Part shown: positions 15,643 through 22,637 of the stretch, piece by piece | Layout of the letters: the number at the start of each line of letters is the position of its first letter | Position numbering within the stretch: position 1 is the stretch's first letter | NCBI GenBank assembly: GCA_900544225.1 | Contig: UQUD01000011.1 | Coordinates: forward strand, 1-30,349 | Source: an uncultured Collinsella sp. | GTDB taxonomy: Bacteria > Actinomycetota > Coriobacteriia > Coriobacteriales > Coriobacteriaceae | Direction of reading: 5' to 3' | DNA length: 30,349 nucleotides | Notes under the pieces: model-generated | What the model was told of the DNA's origin: nothing | The model's input: only the letters and a program-made list of their open reading frames with translations | The model's database searches: none | Position numbers and translations under genes: made by a program

Positions 15643-17601
15643 ATGAACGGAAGTCACTTCGATAAGCAAACTCAGCGTGAGCGCACCTGCTCGCTGGTTC
15701 ACGGTACTTGGCGTTGTGTGGGTGCCAAAATCGCTTGCGCCGGCGCGTGTGCGCTTATGGTCGGTCAGTTGCTGCTGCCGAGCGTGGCGCTGTCGACGGA
15801 ATGCGCCGATCCCGCCGCTGGGACGGATGAGGTTGCCGCGGCTCCGGTGACGCCGACGGTTGCGGAGGATGCGGCCGCAACGACCGCGCCTGCAACCGAT
15901 GCTGCTCCGGCGGCGCAAGCCACCGCTGAGCCTCAGCAGACGGCCCCGACTGGCGCCACCGATGAATCCAACGATGCGGCACCCGCTGAACAAAATACTC
16001 CCAGCGACAACGCCGCCACGCCGGCAAACAACGCCATCATGCCCTGCGGTGTGACCGATGTTGTTGGCGGCAGCGACGTTAGGGTCAACACGACCGTGGT
16101 CCCCCACTATACGGACTGCGCGCTTCCGAGCAAGGTCACACTCAAAAAGGGCCAGCCGTATACCCACGATTTTCTCGATGTAGAGGGTGGCATTCCAGAA
16201 ACGCTTGCGAGCGAAGTCGTCGAGGTTAAGTACTACAGGGCCGATGCCGCTTCGGGCATTCTGGTCGAAGTTCAGGATGCGTCCATGTCCGACGTGACGG
16301 CTCGCTTCGAACCCGTTGGCAATCACATGAGGCTGACGCTGACCTTTACGGGTGGCGCGGCAGGCGGCTCGTATCGACTCACGCGCAATGAGGCTCTCTA
16401 TATTGGCACGGCACTGGAGTATACCGGAACTGACTATGAAGGCAGCTCGACTATCCTCAACGAAACCAGGTACGATTATTACCTCCGCTACGCCATCAAT
16501 AGCGAAATTACGCTCGTTGCGTCAGAAAACGAAGCCCTCCATAACCTGAACGTCAACGACGTGAAGACCAACTACGCGCCCGGCGAGGCGCCCCGCGCGA
16601 CCGCGACGATTCCCGCTGCTGACGCCGACAAGTACGAGATCGCCTACGAGTGCTGGGAGGAGATGGATGGCAGCGACCCCGCGGAGCTCACGCCCGTTGC
16701 CTTCTGGTATTCCGATCCCGCCAAGTATCCGACGGGCGCGAGGAGGATCGAACACTTCGAAGAGGGCAAGTTCTACATGTATTCCGTCGAGCTGAGGCTC
16801 AAGGGCGACAATACCGTGGGCAATGACTGCATGATGTACGTCAACGGCCATTGGACGCACCACATCAAGACCGTCAACGGCGTCTTCGCGCCAAACGCTG
16901 ACAATATGCTGTGCGAGCAGCCGATCGACGAATGGCGGGCCATCGACGTTATAGAGATCAACGGCGCCACGACCACCTTCAGGGCGGGCGATAAGCCGGT
17001 CTTTACGGCGAATGTTCCGACGGGCTCCAACTCCCTTCCTCAGTGTGAGTACTGGACGGGTAGCGACGGCAGCGAAGTGAACTCTCAGAAGTTCTGGGAT
17101 CAGAACATCACGAACCACATCGACGCCTTTAAACCTGGCGTGACCTATCGCTACGGTATCTACCTCAAGCCCGCGCGCGGATTCTACTTTACGCCCAACA
17201 CCAAGCTGGTGATCAACGGCCAGGAGTGCGGCTACCAGATGGGCGAAGCGAGTGTAGTTGATCCCGAGAGCGGCTGTATCTTCACTCTGTGGCTCAACAC
17301 CGATCTGACGTTTACGCCCGAGGCCACGCCGGCTCCGGTCGACCCCGAAAAGCCCGCGCCGCAGCCTGAGGTCAAGCCTGAGCCCAAGCCCGAGGTGAAG
17401 CCCGAGACCAAGCCCGCGGCTAAACCGGTCACGACAACCACCACGGCCAAGACGGTTGAGAAAACCACGCAGGCCAAGAAGGGCGATGCTGTCCTGGCTA
17501 CCACGGGGGATACCACCGCGATGACGGTCGCCGCCCTAGGCATCGCCGGCGCAACCGTAGCCGCCGCCGGCATCGCCGCAACCAAGCGCCGCAAGCGTTA
17601 G
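15643..17601 (+). CDS. Cell-wall-anchored surface protein with LATTGD sorting signal
   Basis: A 652-residue exported protein of unknown function. A signal peptide with an extended N-terminus (hydrophobic core about 30-50) is followed by an Ala/Pro/Thr/Glu-rich stretch (about 55-130). The middle (about 145-560) is globular with no family I recognise. It shows two related segments that each start with an INGATTTF- or VNDVKTNYAPGE-like strand and end near a conserved Tyr/Phe-rich K-F-Y motif. A PEVKPEPKPEVKP wall-spanning repeat follows. The C-terminus has LATTGD, a hydrophobic helix and KRRKR, a non-canonical LPxTG-type signal. ATG 15643 has aaggagg five bases upstream; the open frame to 15559 has no support. 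It is likely a substrate of a sortase and may be an adhesin. Confidence 0.85.
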   Translation: MNGSHFDKQTQRERTCSLVHGTWRCVGAKIACAGACALMVGQLLLPSVALSTECADPAAGTDEVAAAPVTPTVAEDAAATTAPATDAAPAAQATAEPQQTAPTGATDESNDAAPAEQNTPSDNAATPANNAIMPCGVTDVVGGSDVRVNTTVVPHYTDCALPSKVTLKKGQPYTHDFLDVEGGIPETLASEVVEVKYYRADAASGILVEVQDASMSDVTARFEPVGNHMRLTLTFTGGAAGGSYRLTRNEALYIGTALEYTGTDYEGSSTILNETRYDYYLRYAINSEITLVASENEALHNLNVNDVKTNYAPGEAPRATATIPAADADKYEIAYECWEEMDGSDPAELTPVAFWYSDPAKYPTGARRIEHFEEGKFYMYSVELRLKGDNTVGNDCMMYVNGHWTHHIKTVNGVFAPNADNMLCEQPIDEWRAIDVIEINGATTTFRAGDKPVFTANVPTGSNSLPQCEYWTGSDGSEVNSQKFWDQNITNHIDAFKPGVTYRYGIYLKPARGFYFTPNTKLVINGQECGYQMGEASVVDPESGCIFTLWLNTDLTFTPEATPAPVDPEKPAPQPEVKPEPKPEVKPETKPAAKPVTTTTTAKTVEKTTQAKKGDAVLATTGDTTAMTVAALGIAGATVAAAGIAATKRRKR

Positions 17602-17638
17602 GTTTTGGCGGCGGCGCCCATCCTCGGCTTTAGCAAAA

Positions 17639-17855
17639 TCTCAATCTGTAACACCAAACTGCCCAAAAACGGCTCCAGGTGTTACAGATTGAGACGAACT
17701 GTTCGGCTGCCAACCTAACGTCTTGATCTGTAACACGTAGCGGGGAATTTGGTCTCTAACTGTTACAGATTGAGATGAACAGGCGGATGTTCGCACAATA
17801 TCTCGATCTGTAACAACTACGATGCTCAACAGGGTCTAACTGTTACAGATTGAGA
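17639..17855. repeat. Six-copy array of a 15-nt motif in alternating orientation
   Basis: The motif TCTCAATCTGTAACA, or its complement TGTTACAGATTGAGA, occurs at 17639-17653(+), 17680-17694(-), 17721-17735(+), 17761-17775(-), 17801-17815(+) and 17841-17855(-). Reverse copies are perfect and forward copies vary at two positions. Gaps are 25-26 nt, and forward copies repeat every 80-82 nt. The first pair extends to 17 bp. Each pair can form a hairpin with a loop of about 22-25 nt. It lies between convergent genes. It is not a CRISPR array. Confidence 0.85.
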
Positions 17856-17890
17856 CAAACGCTGGAATTGGTTTGCCGACCAGGCCCCCA

Positions 17891-17925
17891 ACCACCACAA
17901 AGGTGCCTGTCCCCATCGTGGTGAT
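17891..17925. repeat. Inverted-orientation copy of the GGGACAGGCACC element
   Basis: accaccacaaaggtgcctgt at the start matches the complement of the core at 13967-14009. Only a 6-bp stem (17893-17898 with 17918-17923) remains, so the copy looks partly decayed. Confidence 0.55.
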
Positions 17926-17941
17926 CGGGCGGCCGGCATAG

Positions 17942-17979
17942 AAAAAGTCCCCGCCGGGCGTGTGCTCGACGGGGACTTT
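17942..17979 (-). terminator. Terminator of the NfnAB-like operon
   Basis: A perfect 10-bp stem (17944-17953 with 17970-17979) is followed by a T5 run on the minus strand. It lies 28 bases beyond the minus-strand gene that ends at 18008. Confidence 0.8.
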
Positions 17980-18007
17980 GCCGTTTGATGGCTAGCGCTG
18001 TAGGTGA

Positions 18008-19417
18008 TTACTCGCCCAGCAGGCTCTTGGTGATGGAAGCGGCGGCCTTCTTGCCGGCGCCCATCGCCAGAATGACCGTAGCGGCACCGGTGACGATGTC
18101 GCCGCCGGCCCAGATGCGGGGATCGGTGGTCTGGCCGGTCTCCTCGTCGGCGACGATGTAGCCCCACTTGTTGAGCTCCATCTTGCCGCCGATCTTCTTT
18201 GCGAAGGGGTTGGCGTTGGTGCCGATAGCCGAGATCGCGACGTCGCAGGGGATCTCCTCGATGGCGCCCTCGATGGGCACCGGGCGGCGACGGCCGGACT
18301 CGTCAGGCTCGCCGAGCTCCATCTTCTGGACCTTGACGGCGCACACGGAGCCGTCCTCGCCAGCGACAAACTCGAGCGGGGAGACGAGCGGCAGAACCTC
18401 GACGCCCTCGGCCTTAGCATGGTGCAGCTCGGCGCGACGGCAGGGCATCTCGTCCTCGGTACGACGGTAGGCGATGATGGCGTGCTCGGCGCCCAGGCGC
18501 TTGGCGGTACGGACGGCGTCCATAGCCACGTTGCCGCCACCAAAGACGACGACGTTCTTGCCGTGCTTGGTGGGGGTGTCGTACTCGGGGAACTTGTTGG
18601 CCTTCATCAGGTTCACGCGGGTGAGGTACTCGTTAGCGAAGAAGACGTTGGGCAGGTTCTCGCCGGGGACGTTGAGGAACTTGGGCAGGCCAGCGCCGGT
18701 CGCCACGTAGATGGCGTCGAAGCCCTGCTCGAACAGCTCCTCGGCCGTGGCCATGTTGCCCACGACGGAGTTGTACTCAAACTTGACGCCCATGTCCTCC
18801 AGGCCGTCAATCTCGCGCTTGACGACCGCCTTGGGCAGACGGAACTCGGGGATGCCGTAGACCAGCACGCCGCCGCCGGTGAAGAAGGCCTCAAAGACGG
18901 TGACGTCAAAGCCGTTGCGGGCGAGCTCGCCGGCGCAGGTGATGCCGGACGGGCCGGAGCCGACGACGGCGACCTTCTTGCCGTTCTTGGGGGCCATCTT
19001 GGGCGTGGAGGCGAGCTCGGGGCGGTCACCCAGGAAGCGCTCGAGCTGGCCGATGGCCACGGGCTCGGACTTCTTGCCACGGATGCACTTGCCCTCGCAC
19101 TGGTTCTCCTGCGGGCAGACGCGGCCGCAGATGGCGGGAAGCATGGAGTCCTCGCGGATAGTATCGAGGGCGCCGCCGAAGTCCTTCGCGCGGATCTGCT
19201 CGATAAAGCGGGGGATGTTGATGTTGACGGGACAGCCCTCAACACAGAACGGCTTCTTGCAGTTGAGGCAGCGCTCGGCCTCGGCCAGCGCCATCTCCTC
19301 GGTGAAGCCCTTGTCGACGGGGCGGAAGTCGCAGGCGCGCTCGGCAGCCGGCTCTTCGTTATCGGGGGTGCGGGGCGACTTCATATCGGCAACGAAACGA
19401 CCGTTAACTAGTGGCAT
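18008..19417 (-). CDS. NfnB / GltD-like FAD-dependent NADPH oxidoreductase subunit
   Basis: A 469-residue flavoprotein of the glutamate synthase small-subunit family. The N-terminal Cys-rich domain has CLNCKKPFCVEGCPVNI and CGRVCPQENQCEGKC, ligands for two 4Fe-4S clusters. The FAD site KKVAVVGSGPSGITCAGEL and the NADPH site KNVVVFGGGNVAMDAVRTA are clear, and the C-terminal AISAIGTNANP and WAGGDIVTGAATVILAMGAG segments complete the fold. It overlaps its partner gene by 10 bases. The pairing with an NfnA/SudB-like subunit points to electron-bifurcating transhydrogenase (NADH, ferredoxin, NADP) or sulfide dehydrogenase rather than glutamate synthase, for which no large subunit is present. Confidence 0.9.
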   Translation of the reverse strand: MPLVNGRFVADMKSPRTPDNEEPAAERACDFRPVDKGFTEEMALAEAERCLNCKKPFCVEGCPVNINIPRFIEQIRAKDFGGALDTIREDSMLPAICGRVCPQENQCEGKCIRGKKSEPVAIGQLERFLGDRPELASTPKMAPKNGKKVAVVGSGPSGITCAGELARNGFDVTVFEAFFTGGGVLVYGIPEFRLPKAVVKREIDGLEDMGVKFEYNSVVGNMATAEELFEQGFDAIYVATGAGLPKFLNVPGENLPNVFFANEYLTRVNLMKANKFPEYDTPTKHGKNVVVFGGGNVAMDAVRTAKRLGAEHAIIAYRRTEDEMPCRRAELHHAKAEGVEVLPLVSPLEFVAGEDGSVCAVKVQKMELGEPDESGRRRPVPIEGAIEEIPCDVAISAIGTNANPFAKKIGGKMELNKWGYIVADEETGQTTDPRIWAGGDIVTGAATVILAMGAGKKAAASITKSLLGE

Positions 19418-20247
19418 GCGCAGCTCTTTTCCTCATAAGCCTTGAGGGACTCGCCCTCTTCGGAACGGTAAGCGGCCTGGCGGGCACGAAGGTCATCCCA
19501 GTCGACCAGGGTGGCATCGAAGTCGGGGCCGTCGACGCAAGCGAACTTGGTCACGCCGCCCACCTCGACGCGGCAGCAGCCGCACATGCCGGTGCCGTCA
19601 ACCATGATGGGGTTGAGCGACGCGGTGATGGGGGTGTCGTACTTCTGGGCGGTGAGGGTCGAGAACTTCATCATCGGAACGGGGCCGACGCAGAAGACCT
19701 GGCTCACGGCCTTGTTCTGCAGCAGACGCTCCAGCGGAGCGGTGACAACGCCCTGCTCGCCGTAGGAACCGTCGTCAGTGGTGATGTGGATGTGATCCTC
19801 GTCGAGGAGCTCGCGGAACTGGTCCTCCATGAGCAGGAGGTCCTTGGTGCGGGCGCCCATGATGGCGTGGACCTCATGACCGGTCTCGACCAGGTGCTTG
19901 GCGACCGGGAAGGCAATTGCCAGGCCGACGCCGCCGCCAATGACGGCACAGGGGCCCTCGGCCATCTCGGTGGGAACGCCCAGCGGGCCCACAACGTCGC
20001 GCAGCGACTCGCCGGCCTCGTAGGTGGAAAGCATCTCGGTGGTCTTGCCGATCACCATGAAGATGAACTCGACCCAGCCCTCGTCACCGTTCCAGCCGGC
20101 CAGGGTAAACGGGACACGCTCGCCCGTCTCGTTGGCGCGAACCATGAGGAACTGTCCAGCGTGCGCATGCTTGGCGATTGCGGGCGCCTCGATGCGGAAC
20201 TTGAACACCTTCTCCGAGAACTGCGTCTTCTCCAGGATCTTATACAT
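19408..20247 (-). CDS. NfnA / SudB-like FAD and 2Fe-2S oxidoreductase subunit
   Basis: A 279-residue protein of the ferredoxin-NADP reductase/PyrK-like group. The FAD domain carries GQFLMVRANETGERVPFTLA, the NAD domain has CAVIGGGVGLAIAFPVAKHL, and the C-terminal iron-sulfur segment reads DGTGMCGCCRVEVG followed by KFACVDGPDFD. This Asp-Cys-Cys-Cys pattern matches the NfnA small subunit. The extreme C-terminus, KSCACH, has two extra cysteines. The start at 20247 follows gagagggg. With the downstream overlapping subunit it should form a soluble heterodimer that balances NADH, NADPH and ferredoxin pools. Confidence 0.88.
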   Translation of the reverse strand: MYKILEKTQFSEKVFKFRIEAPAIAKHAHAGQFLMVRANETGERVPFTLAGWNGDEGWVEFIFMVIGKTTEMLSTYEAGESLRDVVGPLGVPTEMAEGPCAVIGGGVGLAIAFPVAKHLVETGHEVHAIMGARTKDLLLMEDQFRELLDEDHIHITTDDGSYGEQGVVTAPLERLLQNKAVSQVFCVGPVPMMKFSTLTAQKYDTPITASLNPIMVDGTGMCGCCRVEVGGVTKFACVDGPDFDATLVDWDDLRARQAAYRSEEGESLKAYEEKSCACH

Positions 20248-20403
20248 AGAACCCCTCTCTTGTTAGGACTGCCGAACCGTGCCTCCACGGAAATGGACGG
20301 TAGCCCGAATAAAACCGTACGCGCACAGGCGTTGTGCAGACATACGGTGCAAATTATACCCTCATGGACATGTCGCTTACGTGTATCTTCGGCAGGCGGG
20401 AAA

Positions 20404-20443
20404 AGTGACCTACCAAAAAAGTGGGTTTATTTTGGCGGGTTTT
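20404..20443. repeat. Degenerate copy of the stop-codon hairpin element
   Basis: The segment gggtttattttggcgggttt nearly matches the right half of the element at 5418-5458. The stem acctacca (20408-20415) with tggcgggt keeps six Watson-Crick pairs plus a wobble. Confidence 0.5.
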
Positions 20444-20458
20444 ATCAGGCAAAACGGC

Positions 20459-20500
20459 AAAGGGTGCCGGCCTCGCGCATTGGTGAGGCCGGCACCCTTT
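20459..20500. terminator. Strong terminator hairpin downstream of pth
   Basis: A perfect 16-bp GC-rich stem (20459-20474 with 20485-20500) and a 10-nt loop. It lies beyond pth on the minus strand and before the next minus-strand operon. Confidence 0.75.
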
Positions 20501-20567
20501 GGAGCGTTGCATATGTATGGTGGTACAGGGCTTATTGCGATGCGGCCGCTGCGGCGTTTTCGCATAT

Positions 20568-20606
20568 AAAACCTGTCAAAATTAACATCCCTAAATGGTA
20601 GGTTTT
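20568..20606 (-). repeat. Hairpin element overlapping the pth stop codon
   Basis: On the minus strand it begins inside the TAA of pth, like the purF copy. The arms 20568-20578 and 20596-20606 pair with one mismatch. The loop has agggatg where the purF copy has agggaca. Confidence 0.65.
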
Positions 20607-21234
20607 AGTGCTTGCCGTTGGCGGAGGCGGCGCCGTTGACATGGTCGCGGGCATAGACCACGCCGTGCACGATGGCGAGACCCGCGGCATCTGCGGCGCG
20701 GGCGCAGGTGTCCTGGAAGTCCTCGGCCTCGCGGGCGCGCAGCTGCTTGAGCACGTAGTCGGCGACAGCCATCTTGCCGGGAGGGTTGCCGATGCCGGTG
20801 CGGATGCGGCTGAAGTCGCGGCTGCCCATCTTGTCGATGATGGAGCGCAGACCGTTGTGACCGGCGTGGCCGCCGCCCACCTTAACGCGTACGTCGCCGG
20901 CGGGAATGTCGAGTTCATCGTGGATCACGAGCAGCTCCTCGGCTTTGATTTTGTACTCGCGGCAAAGCTTGGAGATGGGGCCGCCCGAGGTATTCATGTA
21001 CGACTGCGGCTTGACCAGCACAATCTGGCGCTTGCCGCCCTCTTCCTCGGGGTCGTTGATGTTGATGAGCGCGACCTCGGCGCCTGCCTGGTTTTTCCAG
21101 TACGTGACGCCGGCCTGACGGGCCAGCTCGTCGATCGCCTTAAAGCCGGCGTTGTGGCGGGTCTCGGCATACTCATCGCCAGGGTTGCCAAGTCCGGCAA
21201 CCATGCGAATCTTGAGCGGCTGTGCAGCTGCCAT
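20605..21234 (-). CDS. pth: Peptidyl-tRNA hydrolase
   Basis: Pth releases peptides from peptidyl-tRNA that drops off ribosomes. At 209 residues it is slightly longer than most. Motifs are in order: VAGLGNPGDEYAETRHNAGF with the catalytic His, KPQSYMNTSGG, IHDELDIPAGDVRVKVGG with the catalytic Asp, GHNGLRSI and RIRTGIGNP. The C-terminal tail (about 180-209) is Ala-rich. The start at 21234 follows ggagg on the minus strand. It lies downstream of prs and glmU in the same direction, an order also seen in Bacillus. A long hairpin separates it from prs. Confidence 0.95.
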   Translation of the reverse strand: MAAAQPLKIRMVAGLGNPGDEYAETRHNAGFKAIDELARQAGVTYWKNQAGAEVALININDPEEEGGKRQIVLVKPQSYMNTSGGPISKLCREYKIKAEELLVIHDELDIPAGDVRVKVGGGHAGHNGLRSIIDKMGSRDFSRIRTGIGNPPGKMAVADYVLKQLRAREAEDFQDTCARAADAAGLAIVHGVVYARDHVNGAASANGKH

Positions 21235-21351
21235 GTTTGTCCTCCGTTAGGTAAATAGTTCAATCAACGACAAAGGCTACCACGCCCGCCGAAGGCGAGA
21301 CTTCGTTTCAGCGAAATCCCACCAGACAAAAGCACGGCTGCGGCAGAGCAA

Positions 21352-21429
21352 GCCGTCGGAACAGAAGAAACCCCCGCGCGACCTTTGCGAAGCAAGGGGG
21401 AGCGCGGGGGTTTCTTCTGTTCCGACGGC
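21352..21429. terminator. Perfect 28-bp hairpin between prs and pth
   Basis: The arms 21352-21379 and 21402-21429 are fully complementary around a 22-nt loop. The loop carries 17 bases also found at 11-27. On the minus strand it lies just after prs, so it should end or attenuate prs transcription before pth. Confidence 0.85.
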
Positions 21430-21457
21430 GATGCGCCGGGTTGCAAGGACGATGCGA

Positions 21458-22444
21458 CTACAGCGCGAAGTCGCCGCCGACGAGTGTGGAGACGGGCTCC
21501 TCGTGGTAAACGGCGGAGATGGCCTGAGCGAACTCCTCGGCGACCGAGATGGTCTTGATCTTGCCGCCGACCTCGACGGGGATGGCATCGGTGACGACGC
21601 ACTCGACGATGGGGGCGTCATTCAGACGCTCGATGGCCGGACCGGAGAAGATGCCGTGGGTGGCGCACACGTAGATGTCGCCAGCGCCCATGGCCTTGAG
21701 CTCCTTGACGTTGGCGCACAGGGTGCCAGCGGTGTCAATCATGTCGTCGTTGATGATGCAGGTCTTGCCCTTGATGTCACCGATGATGCCCATGACCTCG
21801 GCAGCGTTGTGGCGCGGACGACCCTTGTGGGCGATGGCCAAGTCGCAGCCGAGCATGTCGGACAGCTTCTTGGCGGCCTTGGCACGACCCACGTCGGGGG
21901 AGACGACAACCAGGTTGTCGGTGTCGAAGTGCATGTCGTTGTAGTACTGGCCAAACAGCGGCAGTGCGGACAGGTGGTTAACCGGGATATCAAAGAAGCC
22001 CTGGATCTGACCCTGGTGCAGGTCGAGGGTGATGATGCGGTCGACGCCGGCGCGCTCGAGCAGGTTGGCGACGAGGCGGGCAGTGATGGGCTCGCGCGGG
22101 CCGGCCTTGCGGTCCTGGCGGGCATAGCCGTAGTGGGTGATAACGGCGGTGATGGAGCGGGCGGATGCGCGCTTGGCAGCGTCGGTGGCGATGAGCAGCT
22201 CCATGAGCATGTCGTTGACGTTGCCGCCGGCCACGGACTGAATCAGGAAGACGTCGGCGCCGCGGACGGTCTCGTCGTAGCGGGCGTAAATCTCACCATT
22301 GGCGAACTGCTTTAGCGTAAGGCCCGAAAGCTCGACCCCAAGGTACTCAGCGATCTTCTGAGCGAGGGGACGGTTGGAGGAACCGGAATACACGCGGATG
22401 GACTTGCGCATATTCTCCGACTTCTCGGGATCATTAATCGGCAT
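21458..22444 (-). CDS. prs: Ribose-phosphate pyrophosphokinase (PRPP synthetase)
   Basis: Prs makes PRPP from ribose 5-phosphate and ATP, feeding purF and other nucleotide pathways. The 328-residue protein is a class I enzyme. It shows the IRVYSGSSNRPLAQKIAEYL start, FANGEIYARYDETVRGADVF, the ATP-binding THYGYARQDRKAGPREPITA, the Mg-binding DLHQGQIQGFF, and the PRPP loop INDDMIDTAGTL. The start at 22444 has aaggag upstream on the minus strand. A terminator separates it from glmU, so it probably has its own promoter in 22445-22588, where attgta (22491-22496, minus tacaat) is a weak -10. Confidence 0.95.
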   Translation of the reverse strand: MPINDPEKSENMRKSIRVYSGSSNRPLAQKIAEYLGVELSGLTLKQFANGEIYARYDETVRGADVFLIQSVAGGNVNDMLMELLIATDAAKRASARSITAVITHYGYARQDRKAGPREPITARLVANLLERAGVDRIITLDLHQGQIQGFFDIPVNHLSALPLFGQYYNDMHFDTDNLVVVSPDVGRAKAAKKLSDMLGCDLAIAHKGRPRHNAAEVMGIIGDIKGKTCIINDDMIDTAGTLCANVKELKAMGAGDIYVCATHGIFSGPAIERLNDAPIVECVVTDAIPVEVGGKIKTISVAEEFAQAISAVYHEEPVSTLVGGDFAL

Positions 22445-22588
22445 TACCCTTCTCCTTTATACATCGAATGCCATATAGATGCCTTGTTGCATTGTAACCG
22501 CGTGACGGGGCTTATCGAGCCTTGATAACGTCTTTACCGTCAACGGACACGAACCGACCACTCATCCGGTCGCGCAGGTCACGATAGA

Positions 22589-22622
22589 AAAAGGAGCCGT
22601 CCCCGTGGGAACAGCTCCTTTT
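22589..22622 (-). terminator. Terminator after glmU
   Basis: A perfect 9-bp outer stem (22589-22597 with 22614-22622) and a GC-rich inner stem are followed by a T run on the minus strand. Confidence 0.75.
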
Positions 22623-22637
22623 GTGCTTGGTAAAACG

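Larger units (their letters stand above)
20248..20604. other. Repeat-rich gap between pth and the NfnAB-like operon
   Basis: This 357-bp non-coding gap contains two copies of the stop-codon hairpin element (20404-20443 and 20568-20606) and a strong terminator (20459-20500). The remaining 20248-20400 should hold the promoter of the NfnAB-like operon, but no convincing -10/-35 pair was recognised. Confidence 0.5.

Noticed and set aside
17639..17855. CRISPR-like array
   Set aside because: Repeats are only 15 nt, alternate in orientation and have no cas gene nearby.
18008..19417. Annotation as glutamate synthase small subunit GltD
   Set aside because: No gltB is nearby, and the overlapping partner is an NfnA/SudB-type subunit.
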